A stretch of 64,000 bases of DNA, taken from Mesonia phycicola. GTDB lineage: Bacteria; Bacteroidota; Bacteroidia; Flavobacteriales; Flavobacteriaceae. Each line of letters starts with the position of its first letter. Position 1 is the first letter of the stretch. The notes under the pieces are model-generated. The model made no database searches. It saw only the letters and a program-made list of their open reading frames with translations, and was not told the DNA's origin. The stretch is from the NCBI RefSeq assembly GCF_900141885.1, contig NZ_FQYY01000009.1:122719-186718 (forward strand). Direction: 5' to 3'. Shown one piece after another: positions 9,992-19,426 of the stretch. A program made the position numbers and the translations under genes.

Positions 9992-10855
9992 ATGGGGATG
10001 TTTGAAACTAAATATGAAAAGAAATCTGCTATCATTACAGCGGTCATTTCAGGGTTAATATTAATTCTGCTTTTTCTGTTTGGTTTTACTTATTTAGATC
10101 CACCTCCAGAAAATGGTATTGCTATTAATTTTGGAACTTCAGATGTAGGCTCTGGTGATATACAACCCACAGAGCCTATTAAATCTGCACCACAACAAAA
10201 TAGCGCAGAAGCTACTCCGCCTCAACCTACAGAAACTCAACCAGAAATTACAGATGAGGTCACTACTCAAGATACCGAAGATGCACCTGTTATTGAAGAA
10301 AAAGAAGAGAAGAAGAAAGTAGAGCAAAAAACAGAAAAAAAACCAGTAGAAACTAAAAAAACACCTGCTAAAGTAGAAGAAACTAAAGAGGTGAAAAAAC
10401 CAGACCCAAAACCAGATAAAAACACATCAGACGCTCTAAATAGTTTGATTAACGGACCTAAGAAAAATGGTACTGCAAATGGAGGAGAGGGTAATGATAG
10501 TCAAGCTGGAGATAAAGGCAATCCAAATGGAGACCCTAATGCAACTTCTTATTACGGTCAAGGAAAAGGATTAGATGGTGATGGTAATTACCGTTTAGGA
10601 GGAAGAAAAGCCTTGAATAAAGAAAAGTTTGTTCAAGATTGTAATGAGTCTGGAATTGTAGTGGTTAAAATAGAAGTTAATCAACAAGGAAGAGTTACAA
10701 GTGCAGTAGCAGGAGCTAAAGGAACTACAAATAATGCAAGTTGTTTAATGGAGCCAGCACGAAGAGCAGCTTTAGCAACCAAATTTAATAGTGATGCTGA
10801 TGCACCTGTTAAACAAACAGGTTACATAGAATACGAATTTAAACTTTCTGAATAG
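9992..10855 (+). CDS. tonB: TonB-like energy transducer
   Basis: Periplasm-spanning protein that passes inner-membrane proton energy to outer-membrane TonB-dependent receptors. The 287-residue product has one N-terminal membrane helix (about residues 14-36), then a long Pro/Glu/Lys-rich low-complexity linker (roughly 45-150) typical of TonB, a Gly/Asn-rich stretch, and a C-terminal domain with VVKIEVNQQGRVTSAVAGAK and a closing EYEFKLSE strand. It has a well-formed TonB-type C-terminal fold rather than the shorter TolA type. It is part of the exbB-exbD-tonB-folC run and probably co-transcribed. Confidence 0.87.
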   Translation: MGMFETKYEKKSAIITAVISGLILILLFLFGFTYLDPPPENGIAINFGTSDVGSGDIQPTEPIKSAPQQNSAEATPPQPTETQPEITDEVTTQDTEDAPVIEEKEEKKKVEQKTEKKPVETKKTPAKVEETKEVKKPDPKPDKNTSDALNSLINGPKKNGTANGGEGNDSQAGDKGNPNGDPNATSYYGQGKGLDGDGNYRLGGRKALNKEKFVQDCNESGIVVVKIEVNQQGRVTSAVAGAKGTTNNASCLMEPARRAALATKFNSDADAPVKQTGYIEYEFKLSE

Positions 10856-10873
10856 GTATTTAATTTATATTTC

Positions 10874-12094
10874 ATGGCTTCATACCAAGAAACCCTTGAT
10901 TGGATGTTTCAACAACTTCCAATGTATCAAAGGCAGGGGAAGACTGCTTTTAAAAAAGACTTAACCAATATTTTAAATTTCTCTAAAAGGTTAAATCATC
11001 CTCATAAAAATTATAAAACAATTCATGTAGGTGGTACTAATGGCAAGGGTTCTACTAGTCATATGTTAGCATCTATATTACAAGAAGCTGGTTATAAAGT
11101 AGGTTTATATACATCACCGCATTTAAAAGATTACCGTGAGCGTATAAAAATTAATGGGGAGATGGTTTCTAAAAGTTTTGTTCTTGAATTTATAGAGCAA
11201 CATAAAAGCTTTTTAGAAAGAGAACAACTTTCTTTTTTCGAAATGAGTGTTGCTATGGCCTTTCAATACTTTTCAGAAGAAAGTGTAGATGTAGCTGTTA
11301 TAGAAGTTGGTTTAGGAGGAAGATTAGATTCTACCAATATCATAATTCCTGAAGTTTCTGTAATAACAAATATTGGTTTAGATCACACACAGTTTTTAGG
11401 TGAAACTTTTTCTGAAATAGCATTTGAAAAAGCAGGTATTATTAAAAAAAATATACCTGTAGTAATAGGAGAAACATTGCCAGAAACTAAAGTAGTTTTT
11501 GAAGCTGCGGCCAATACAAATGAAAGTTCTATTTTCTTTGCAGAAGAAACTAATTTTTCTGAAATAGAAAGTGATCTTAAAGGAAGTTATCAAAAATATA
11601 ATATCAGAACGGTTTTAAATGTAATTGAAGTTTTAAAATCACAAAGTTTCACAGTTAATAAAGAGGTTGTAAAGAAAGGACTAGCTAATGTTGTTAATAA
11701 CACAGGTTTGCGTGGTAGATGGGATATTTTACAGTCTAATCCAAAAGTAATTTGTGATACAGCACATAATAAAGAAGGTTTACAATTTGTATTAGATCAA
11801 CTTCAAAAAGAAAACTATAAAGAGTTGCATATTGTTTTAGGGGTAGTTAATGATAAAGATTTAGATTCGGTTTTACCGTTATTTCCTACTAATGCTACTT
11901 ATTATTTCTCTAAACCAAATATCCCAAGAGGGCTTGATGCAGAAAAATTGAAAAAATTTTCAAAAAAATATAATCTTTTTGGCGAGGCTTATTTCTCTGT
12001 CAACTCCGCGTATTTAGCTGCTTTAGAGGTTGTTAATGGTAGTGATTTAATCTTTGTTGGAGGTAGTACATTTACTGTAGCAGAAATAATTTAA
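10874..12094 (+). CDS. folC: Bifunctional folylpolyglutamate synthase / dihydrofolate synthase
   Basis: Adds glutamate to dihydropteroate and to folates in an ATP-dependent reaction in the cytoplasm. It has 406 residues, full length. The Mur-ligase-type P-loop is seen at HVGGTNGKGSTSHMLASILQ, followed by LYTSPHLKDYRERI, and the central domain contains VIEVGLGGRLDSTN and GLDHTQFLGET, which are diagnostic of FolC rather than MurC-F. The C-terminal domain contains VICDTAHNKEGL. It begins 18 nt after tonB, a common flavobacterial arrangement. Confidence 0.95.
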   Translation: MASYQETLDWMFQQLPMYQRQGKTAFKKDLTNILNFSKRLNHPHKNYKTIHVGGTNGKGSTSHMLASILQEAGYKVGLYTSPHLKDYRERIKINGEMVSKSFVLEFIEQHKSFLEREQLSFFEMSVAMAFQYFSEESVDVAVIEVGLGGRLDSTNIIIPEVSVITNIGLDHTQFLGETFSEIAFEKAGIIKKNIPVVIGETLPETKVVFEAAANTNESSIFFAEETNFSEIESDLKGSYQKYNIRTVLNVIEVLKSQSFTVNKEVVKKGLANVVNNTGLRGRWDILQSNPKVICDTAHNKEGLQFVLDQLQKENYKELHIVLGVVNDKDLDSVLPLFPTNATYYFSKPNIPRGLDAEKLKKFSKKYNLFGEAYFSVNSAYLAALEVVNGSDLIFVGGSTFTVAEII

Positions 12095-12111
12095 AAAAAA
12101 ATGATTTTTTG

Positions 12112-12142
12112 TTTGGTGCAATGTAAAAAAGGCTTATATTTG
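12112..12142 (+). promoter_or_regulatory. Promoter of tRNA-Val
   Basis: TTTG, 19 nt, TATATTTG: an exact match to the Bacteroidota consensus. The tRNA 5' end is 20 nt downstream of the -7 box. Confidence 0.88.
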
Positions 12143-12162
12143 CACTCGAATTGCAACAGCAA

Positions 12163-12240
12163 GGGCAATTAGCTCAGTTGGTTCAGAGCACCTCGTTTAC
12201 ACCGAGGGGGTCGGGGGTTCGAATCCCTCATTGCCCACCA
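12163..12240 (+). tRNA. tRNA-Val (anticodon TAC), CCA encoded
   Basis: A complete cloverleaf can be drawn. The acceptor stem is GGGCAAT paired with ATTGCCC and the D-arm contains AGCTCAGTTGGTTCAGAGC. The anticodon stem CCTCG/CGAGG encloses TTTACAC with anticodon TAC at 12198-12200, reading Val GUA/GUN codons. The T-arm is GGGGGTTCGAATCCC, and the 3' CCA is genome-encoded. A dedicated promoter lies upstream and a hairpin terminator begins 3 nt downstream, so it is a single-gene transcription unit. Confidence 0.98.
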
Positions 12241-12242
12241 AA

Positions 12243-12272
12243 AAAAATCCTGAAGTTTTCTTCAGGATTTTT
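12243..12272 (+). terminator. Terminator of tRNA-Val
   Basis: A 13-bp stem (AAAAATCCTGAAG and its complement) with a TTTT loop, followed by more T residues, directly after the tRNA CCA. Confidence 0.88.
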
Positions 12273-12354
12273 TGTTTTATACAATCTTAACTAAAGTTGT
12301 TATTTTAATAAATCTAGGTAAAAGCGTCTTGTGCAATTACCTAAATTTTTAGTT

Positions 12355-13632
12355 TTAAAGGTGGTCTAGTATTCTTTCTAGAGCCATTCCTCGAGAGCCT
12401 TTAATTAATATGGTGTTGTTTTCTATTTTGTGCTGGTCTATATATTCACTTAATTGAGAAAACTCCTTAAACTTCTTTACAGTATTTGTGCTACATTCGT
12501 AAAAATGATTTCCGCAGATATACATATTTTTAAAAGAAAGTTTTTCAAGTAAATTCACAATGTTTTGGTGTTCTTCTTTAGAGGTTGAGCCTACTTCAAA
12601 CATATCTCCTAAAATTACAGTTTTATTGCTGGCTTCTATTGTTTTAATATTTTCTAATGCAGCTTGCATGCTAGTGGGGTTTGCATTGTAAGCATCTAGT
12701 ATTATTTGGTTAGTATTCTTGTTTATAATTTGTGATCTATTGTTGTTTGGTTGGTACTTTTCTATAGCTTTTTTAATAGACTTAGGGTTAACTTTAAAAT
12801 ATAGACCAATGCATATTGCTGATGCTATATTTTTAGCATTGTAGGTACCTATTAACTGAGAATTAATGTTTATGTCTTTGGTTGCTATTTGTATGTATGG
12901 AGAGGCTTTTAAAAAGGTTATTTGGTAGGTTGCATCATTTCCTTCGCTAAAAGAAATTACATCGGCTTGTTTTGTTTTATTGATTTGTAATTCGTCATCA
13001 TAATTAATAAAAATTCTTTTGTTGTTTTCAATTAGATAATTGTATAATTCACTTTTACCTTTTATAACACCTTCTATGCCTCCAAAACCTTCTAAGTGTG
13101 CTTTACCAAAATTGGTGATGTATCCATAATCTGGTTTTGCAATCTGACATAACATTTTAATTTCTCCCTGGTGATTGGCTCCCATTTCTACAATACCTAT
13201 TTCAGTTTTGTTATTCATAGATAAAAGTGTAAGTGGTACTCCAATATGGTTGTTTAAATTGCCGATAGTTGAGGTGGTACGGTATTTTTGGTTTAGTACT
13301 TCTCTAATTAATTCTTTAGTGGTTGTTTTACCATTACTGCCAGTAATAGCGACAATAGGTATATTTAAAAATTTGCGATGATAACAGGCTAAATCTTGAA
13401 GGGTTTTTAAGCCGTCTTTTACAATGGTTATATGGTTAGTATCTTTTGATTTATCATTATCAGTTACTGCATGTATGGCGTTGTTTTTTATAGCAAAATC
13501 AACATATTTGTTGCCGTCAAAGTTATCTCCTTTCAGTGCAATAAATAAATTACCTTCTTTAAGCTTTCTTGTGTCTGTACAAATGCCTGTGCTTTGTAAG
13601 AATATATTATGTAGTCTTTCTATGTTTTTCAT
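12355..13632 (-). CDS. murF: UDP-N-acetylmuramoyl-tripeptide--D-alanyl-D-alanine ligase
   Basis: Adds D-Ala-D-Ala to UDP-MurNAc-tripeptide, the last cytoplasmic step of the peptidoglycan precursor pathway. It has 425 residues. The N-terminal substrate-binding domain (residues 1-90) includes STGICTDTRKLKEGNLFIAL. The P-loop is IVAITGSNGKTTTKELI and is followed by TIGNLNNHIGVPLTLL, typical of MurF. The Mur-ligase centre holds EMGANHQGEIKML, and the C-terminal domain has LDAYNANPTSMQAAL, where NANP is a MurF signature. It lies downstream of gldJ on the same strand, with a terminator in the 63-nt gap, so partial read-through or a local promoter is needed. Confidence 0.95.
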   Translation of the reverse strand: MKNIERLHNIFLQSTGICTDTRKLKEGNLFIALKGDNFDGNKYVDFAIKNNAIHAVTDNDKSKDTNHITIVKDGLKTLQDLACYHRKFLNIPIVAITGSNGKTTTKELIREVLNQKYRTTSTIGNLNNHIGVPLTLLSMNNKTEIGIVEMGANHQGEIKMLCQIAKPDYGYITNFGKAHLEGFGGIEGVIKGKSELYNYLIENNKRIFINYDDELQINKTKQADVISFSEGNDATYQITFLKASPYIQIATKDININSQLIGTYNAKNIASAICIGLYFKVNPKSIKKAIEKYQPNNNRSQIINKNTNQIILDAYNANPTSMQAALENIKTIEASNKTVILGDMFEVGSTSKEEHQNIVNLLEKLSFKNMYICGNHFYECSTNTVKKFKEFSQLSEYIDQHKIENNTILIKGSRGMALERILDHL

Positions 13633-13645
13633 AAATTAAAGATAA

Positions 13646-13677
13646 AAAAAAAGCCCTTTCATATGAAAGGGCTTTTT
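13646..13677 (-). terminator. Terminator of gldJ (works on both strands)
   Basis: A perfect inverted repeat of AAAAAAGCCCTTTCAT with its complement, symmetrical and flanked by A-run and T-run. It lies between gldJ and murF, both on the minus strand. Confidence 0.85.
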
Positions 13678-13695
13678 TGCTTTATAATATTATTT

Positions 13696-15357
13696 TTAAT
13701 CTCTTGCTCTTTTTCCTTTTTGAGATTTAGAACCAACTCTAGACATTGCGTTTCTAAACCCAATATAGTCAGTTGCCATATCTTGAGGGAAGTATCTTCT
13801 TTGTGCAGGGTCTAAGAAATAAGCTCTGTCTCTCCAAGAACCACCTTTAAATACTCTAACTTCGTTATTTATAAGCGTTGTTCTGCTAGAGCTTTGGTCG
13901 TATTGTCTGTCAAGACCTTTAGCTCTTCCTGTAGAATCTTTGATGGCAGATACGTTATGTTCTGGAGAATTGTACATTTTCTTGTGCTCTTGTCCGCTTA
14001 AGTATCCTCTTGAAGAAGCTTTATCTCCATCTCTGAAATCTCTGTTATCACTATCAGAAAACTGTGTTCTTAAATAAGTGTCTTCAGAGTTTACAGGTTC
14101 TTGTTGTATTTGACCTGGTAATGTTCTTGCTATAATGCTTCCGTTACTTAAAGTGTCAAATATAATAGAATCTGAAGTAACAATTTTTACTGTTCCGTCT
14201 TGGTTGATTGCGTTTTTAGTGTACACATTTCCACGGAAATAGTTGAAATCATTAAATTCATTATCGATGATTGGTCTATAAACATCTGCAACCCATTCAG
14301 AAACATTTCCTGCCATATCGTATAAACCAAAATCGTTTGGAGGGTAAGTTTTAATTTCTGCTGTAATGTCAGCGCCATCATCACTCCATCCTGCTATTCC
14401 TCCGTAATCTCCATTACCTTGTTTAAAGTTAGCTAATTGGTCTCCTCTTGTTCTTCTTCCTCCTTGTCTTGTGTATTGACCATCCCAAGGGTATTTTTTT
14501 CTACCTCTATATTGGTTGTATTCTCTAATTCCAGCCAAACCTAGAGCAGCATATTCCCATTCTGCTTCTGTAGGTAGTCTATATGCAGGTAATAAAACAC
14601 CGTCTTTTCTTTGTACGTTGTTATGTACTGTATCTCCGTGTATAACCTGTACTAATCTTTCGTTGTTTCTACCTTTATTTAAAGAATCATTTCCTCCGTA
14701 TATGTTTGAAGGTGCATTGATGTAGGTTTCTGTGTTAAAGGTAGTTTCTGCATCTGCAGCATACTTAGCACCTTCAGCAATGTAACCTTTGGTTTCTAGC
14801 TGTAATTCATTAACACGGTCAGTTCTCCATTTGCTAAATTCAGTAGCTTGAATCCAGTTTACACCTACCACTGGGTAATTTTGGTAAGCAGGGTGACGCA
14901 AGTAGTTATTCGTCATAGTTTCGTTGTAACCTAAACGGTTTCTCCAAACTAATGTATCTGGTAATGCTCCTTTGTAAATGTTAGCATATTTTTTCTCTTT
15001 TGGTGGAAAGGTAAACTTCAACCAATCTAAGTATTGTAGGTACATTCTATTAGTAACCTCTGTTTCATCCATATAGAATGATTGTACGTGTTGTTGTGTA
15101 GGATTGTTGTTCCAATCGTGCATAACATCATCTTGAACACGCCCCATTGTAAAAGTACCACCTTCAATAAAGACTAAACCAGGTCCGGTTTCTTGTCCTT
15201 GATAGTCTGTTTGGTACTTCATAGAGCCATCTCTTCCGTCTAGTCTCCATCCTGTAGCTCTGGAGTTGTCTTTGTAGTCTTTTGATTTGTTGCAACTAAC
15301 AATAGTAGTAGTAAACGCAACAAATAACATAATTTTAAGAGCAAAATTAAATCTCAT
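13696..15357 (-). CDS. gldJ: Gliding motility lipoprotein GldJ
   Basis: Lipoprotein required for gliding and for stability of T9SS components in Flavobacterium. From the ATG the product has 553 residues, MRFNFALKIMLFVAFTTTIVSC, a lipoprotein signal with the lipidated Cys at residue 22. An earlier TTG at 15366 adds only three residues and is not favoured. The body is a formylglycine-generating-enzyme (FGE/SUMF1)-like fold: EGGTFTMGRVQDD near the N-terminus, YRLPTEAEWEYAALG in the middle, YDMAGNVSEWVADVY, and FKGGSWRDRAYFLDPAQRR near the end. Family knowledge (GldJ, GldK and SprA-type partners) rather than sequence tells the motility role. It is divergent from porU. Confidence 0.94.
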   Translation of the reverse strand: MRFNFALKIMLFVAFTTTIVSCNKSKDYKDNSRATGWRLDGRDGSMKYQTDYQGQETGPGLVFIEGGTFTMGRVQDDVMHDWNNNPTQQHVQSFYMDETEVTNRMYLQYLDWLKFTFPPKEKKYANIYKGALPDTLVWRNRLGYNETMTNNYLRHPAYQNYPVVGVNWIQATEFSKWRTDRVNELQLETKGYIAEGAKYAADAETTFNTETYINAPSNIYGGNDSLNKGRNNERLVQVIHGDTVHNNVQRKDGVLLPAYRLPTEAEWEYAALGLAGIREYNQYRGRKKYPWDGQYTRQGGRRTRGDQLANFKQGNGDYGGIAGWSDDGADITAEIKTYPPNDFGLYDMAGNVSEWVADVYRPIIDNEFNDFNYFRGNVYTKNAINQDGTVKIVTSDSIIFDTLSNGSIIARTLPGQIQQEPVNSEDTYLRTQFSDSDNRDFRDGDKASSRGYLSGQEHKKMYNSPEHNVSAIKDSTGRAKGLDRQYDQSSSRTTLINNEVRVFKGGSWRDRAYFLDPAQRRYFPQDMATDYIGFRNAMSRVGSKSQKGKRARD

Positions 15358-15388
15358 AATCCTCAATATGTTTGTAAAGTTTGGGTTT

Positions 15389-15418
15389 GCAATATAGTAA
15401 TTAACGCTAAATTAACAA
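15389..15418 (-). promoter_or_regulatory. Candidate gldJ promoter
   Basis: Minus strand TTG, 19 nt, TATATTGC. Spacing is ideal but the -7 box departs from TAnnTTTG at two bases. Confidence 0.45.
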
Positions 15419-15564
15419 TAATGTTTTGTTATTTAGTGTTAAACCTTCATATTTTTTATTTTATGTCTATGTAAATCTTACATATTCGTTAATTTCTTCA
15501 AATAAAAAGGTATTTTTGAAGCGCTAAATATAATACATTTATTTAATTCTCGTTATTTCCGTTG

Positions 15565-18500
15565 ATGAAGTTTATTATTACTCTATTTTTTTTTATTAGT
15601 AGCTGCGCAATCTTTGCTCAGCAAAAATCTTTCACGGTTAATTGGCAGGCTGTAGATGCGTCTATTGAATCTTCAGTAACTTCTGATGATGGTGCAGAGT
15701 CTAGTGTCTTGAATTTAAACTATAACCCTGATAAAAGGTTATTTAATTTTCAGGTAAATTGGGAAGAAAGTAGTGATATAACTAATGTAGTGCTAAAAAA
15801 TGTAGAATTAACACCTGCTTCTCGTGCTATTATTCAGCAATTAGATGAGTCTTTAGTAACAGAAGATTATCAGTTAATATCTAAAAGTAATTTTGGAAGA
15901 TCTACAAAATATGCTAGCATATCTCTTAACCCTGTGGTGAAAGTTAATGGGGTTATTAATGTTGTAACATCTTTTGTGGTTAGTTATTCTCCCACTAATA
16001 ATAGAGGTGGTAATGTTATAAACTCTTCTCATAGTATTACAAATTCTGTTTTTGCTACAGGTGATTGGTATAAATTCTATGTAGAAAATACGGGTGTTCA
16101 TAAAATTACAAGAAGTTTTTTATCTAGTTTAGGTATAAATGTGTCTTCTTTGAGTTCTAGTCAATTTAAAATAGTAGGACATGGTGGTGATATGCTACCG
16201 CTTACCAATAATGAAAATGAATATTATGATCCGCCACAAGTACCTTATAAAGTGGTAGGCGGAGATGATGGTAGTTTTGATGCAGATGATTATATATTAT
16301 TTTATGCAAAAGATGTAAATGATAGTTGGAGTGAAGAAAATGGCACCAATTTAAATCTTTATGCAGATCGTTCTTATTACTATATAAGTATTAACTCTGG
16401 TAGTGGTAATAAAGTTTCTTCTTATACAGAGCCTAGTGGTACTGTAGTTGAAACAATTACAACTTTTGATGATTATCAATATTATGAGGTAGACAATTAT
16501 AATGTTATTAATGTAGGAAGAAGATGGTTTGCAGATAGATTTGATGTAGATGTTGAGCAAAATTATGATTTTGAATTTCCAAATATTGTTACTGACGAGC
16601 CTGTAACTGTAGAGGTTTATGCAGGAGCTGTTTCTGAAACTAGTACAGATATGACTTTTTCTGCTGGAGAAGAGGTTTTAGGGGTTTTAGATTTTGATAC
16701 CGTAAGTGATGATATTTATGGTAGCGCTAAAAGTGGGTCTTATCAATTTAACTCTAATGAAGATGAAATTAATATAGAGATTTCTTATAATAACAGCGGA
16801 AATCCTTCTAGTGTTGGTTATCTAGATTATATTAATGTGTCGGCTAAAAGAGAATTGATAGCAGGAAGCAATCAATTTGAGTTTTCTAATAAAGATGTAT
16901 CTACTATTTCGGGTATAGGGGCTTACGAGATAAGAGAGTCTCAAAATGTAACAGAAGTATGGGATATAACAAACATTGAGCAAGTATATAGTATCTCTAA
17001 TAATGATGCTTCTGCTAATTTTTCTTTTAAAGCAAGTTTAGGGGAGGTTAGAAATTATATAGCATTGGTAGGCAATAATTACTACACTCCCAAAAAAGAA
17101 AGTGTTTCCTCTGTTCCTAATATCAATATTAAAGGAGATATTTTTTCTACCAGTGGTTCAGAAGAAGATGTAGATTATTTAATAATTACGTCAGAATTGT
17201 TATACCAGCAAGCTACTAGGTTGGCAGTTTACAGGGCAGAAAAAGATAACTTAAATGTTAAGGTGGTTCTTATAGAAGATATTTATGAAGAATTTAGTTC
17301 GGGAAAACAAGATGTTGTAGCTATAAGAAATCTTGTGAAATATGTTTATGATAATGCAATTAATTCTTCTTCAAGATTAAAATATGTTTGTCTTTTTGGG
17401 GATTCTTCTGTAGACTATAAAGATAGATTATCTCAAAATAACAACATTGTACCTACATACCACGCTTTGTCAAGTTTTAGTTTAGGTCCTTCTGCTTATT
17501 CAACAGATGATTTTTATGGAATGATGGACGATACAGAAGGTAACTTGAGTTCTAATTCAGGCTTGTTAGATATAGCTGTTGGTAGAATAATAGCAGATAC
17601 ACCATCTATGGCGAGTACGTTAGTAGACAAGATAATAGCTTACGAAAGTAGAGATTCATTTGGTAGTTGGAGAAATAATTTTGTATTAATCTCAGACGAT
17701 GCAGATGAGCCTGGTGGTTCTGGTTACGACCTTCAAGTAGGTTTAGATGCTATTGGTGATGAAATATCAGCCAATAAACCATTTATAAATGTAAAAAAAA
17801 TACATTCAGATGCTTATCAGCAAATCTCTTCTTCTGGAGGTTTTCGCTATCCAGAAGTTAATGAAGCTATAACAGAAGCTATTGAAGTAGGAGCTTCTGT
17901 GGTGAATTATTTTGGACACGGAGGAGAAAATGGTTTGGCTACAGAAAGGATAGTTACTATAGATGATATTTTAAGCTGGCAAAATACAGATAAGTACAAT
18001 TTATTTGTTACGGTGACTTGTGAATTTACAAGATACGATAACCCAGCAGAGCTTTCTCCAGGAGAGTATGTTTTGCAAAAAAGTGAAGGTGGGTCTGTGG
18101 CTATGGTGACTACTACTAGAGCTATATTTGTAAGTACAGGAACCAATTTTAATGAGCTTTTTGCACCTTACTTATTTAATTATGATGGTAGTGATGACTC
18201 TGTTGCAGAGTCTGTTAGAAAAGCAAAAAATGACATAGGTGGTAGTAATGTTAGGGTGGTTTATTATTTTGGAGATCCTGCTATGAAATTGCAATTGGCG
18301 GCCCCGCAAATTAAATTAACCACAATTAATGAGGTTCCAATTACTCAGCCAAACGATACTTTAAAAGCATTAAGTTATATAAAGTTAGGTGGAGAGGTAC
18401 AAGATGCTAGCGGTAATTTGGTAACAGCCTATAATGGAGATTTATCTACCACTATTTTTGATAAAAGAATAGATAGAAATACCTTAAATAATGACGGAAA

Positions 18501-19383
18501 TGGCGTGTTTGATTTTACAACATTGGGCGAAATCATTTTTAGAGGAAAAGCGTCTGTGGTAAACGGGCAATTTAGTTTTGATTTTATTGTGCCTAAAGAT
18601 ATAACTGTTCCGGTTGGTGAAGGTAGGGTTAGTTTTTATGCAGAAAGAGACGATGTGTTAGAAGATGAGCGAGGGTATAGTAGTGATATATTAATAGGTG
18701 GTATTAATGAAGATGCTCCTGAAGATAATATAGGTCCAGAAATTGAATTATTTATGAATGATGAAAATTTTGTCTCTGGAGGAATAACTAATAATGAGCC
18801 TTATTTAATAGCGAAGCTAAGTGATGAAAACGGAATAAATACCGCAAGTGGTATAGGTCATGATTTGGTTGCAATTTTAGATGGAGATGAAATTAACCCG
18901 TACGTAGTTAATGATTATTATGAAACAGAATTAGATGATTATACTGCGGGAACAGTTAATTATAAATTAAGAGATTTAGAAGAAGGTTTGCATACTTTAA
19001 GTTTTAAAGCTTGGGATGTTTATAATAATTCTAACACTGCAGAAATTCAATTTGTTGTCGCGGGTGAAGATGATTTAGAGATTAATCGAGTTTTAAATTA
19101 CCCTAATCCTTTTCATAATTATACAGAATTTTGGTTCAATCATAATAGACCTTACGAGCCGTTAGAGGTGCAAGTGCAGGTGTTTACTGTTTCTGGTAAA
19201 ATTGTGTGGACAAAAAATCAAACTATAACTACAGACGGATTTCTGTCTAGAGAGATTACCTGGAACGGAAAAGATGATTTTGGAGATACTATAGGAAAAG
19301 GTGTTTATATTTATAAGCTTTCCGTAAAATCAACGTTAACTAATAAAAAGGTAGAGAAATTTGAAAAATTGGTCATTCTCTAG
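15565..19383 (+). CDS. porU: Type IX secretion system sortase PorU
   Basis: Outer-membrane-associated C25-family protease that removes the C-terminal signal of T9SS cargo and anchors it at the cell surface. The product has 1272 residues from the ATG (a TTG codon immediately before it is not favoured). A signal peptide MKFIITLFFFISSCAIFAQ opens it, and a gingipain-like caspase fold covers roughly residues 530-900. The catalytic dyad is visible as His785 in VVNYFGHGGENG and Cys819 in VTVTCEFTRYD. The C-terminus contains LNYPNPFHNYTEFWFNHN and ends VEKFEKLVIL, resembling a T9SS C-terminal domain, as known for PorU homologues. porV follows in the same direction. Confidence 0.94.
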   Translation: MKFIITLFFFISSCAIFAQQKSFTVNWQAVDASIESSVTSDDGAESSVLNLNYNPDKRLFNFQVNWEESSDITNVVLKNVELTPASRAIIQQLDESLVTEDYQLISKSNFGRSTKYASISLNPVVKVNGVINVVTSFVVSYSPTNNRGGNVINSSHSITNSVFATGDWYKFYVENTGVHKITRSFLSSLGINVSSLSSSQFKIVGHGGDMLPLTNNENEYYDPPQVPYKVVGGDDGSFDADDYILFYAKDVNDSWSEENGTNLNLYADRSYYYISINSGSGNKVSSYTEPSGTVVETITTFDDYQYYEVDNYNVINVGRRWFADRFDVDVEQNYDFEFPNIVTDEPVTVEVYAGAVSETSTDMTFSAGEEVLGVLDFDTVSDDIYGSAKSGSYQFNSNEDEINIEISYNNSGNPSSVGYLDYINVSAKRELIAGSNQFEFSNKDVSTISGIGAYEIRESQNVTEVWDITNIEQVYSISNNDASANFSFKASLGEVRNYIALVGNNYYTPKKESVSSVPNINIKGDIFSTSGSEEDVDYLIITSELLYQQATRLAVYRAEKDNLNVKVVLIEDIYEEFSSGKQDVVAIRNLVKYVYDNAINSSSRLKYVCLFGDSSVDYKDRLSQNNNIVPTYHALSSFSLGPSAYSTDDFYGMMDDTEGNLSSNSGLLDIAVGRIIADTPSMASTLVDKIIAYESRDSFGSWRNNFVLISDDADEPGGSGYDLQVGLDAIGDEISANKPFINVKKIHSDAYQQISSSGGFRYPEVNEAITEAIEVGASVVNYFGHGGENGLATERIVTIDDILSWQNTDKYNLFVTVTCEFTRYDNPAELSPGEYVLQKSEGGSVAMVTTTRAIFVSTGTNFNELFAPYLFNYDGSDDSVAESVRKAKNDIGGSNVRVVYYFGDPAMKLQLAAPQIKLTTINEVPITQPNDTLKALSYIKLGGEVQDASGNLVTAYNGDLSTTIFDKRIDRNTLNNDGNGVFDFTTLGEIIFRGKASVVNGQFSFDFIVPKDITVPVGEGRVSFYAERDDVLEDERGYSSDILIGGINEDAPEDNIGPEIELFMNDENFVSGGITNNEPYLIAKLSDENGINTASGIGHDLVAILDGDEINPYVVNDYYETELDDYTAGTVNYKLRDLEEGLHTLSFKAWDVYNNSNTAEIQFVVAGEDDLEINRVLNYPNPFHNYTEFWFNHNRPYEPLEVQVQVFTVSGKIVWTKNQTITTDGFLSREITWNGKDDFGDTIGKGVYIYKLSVKSTLTNKKVEKFEKLVIL

Positions 19384-19426
19384 TTTTAAATAAAAATTTA
19401 TATTTGCCAACTATTCAACTTTATAT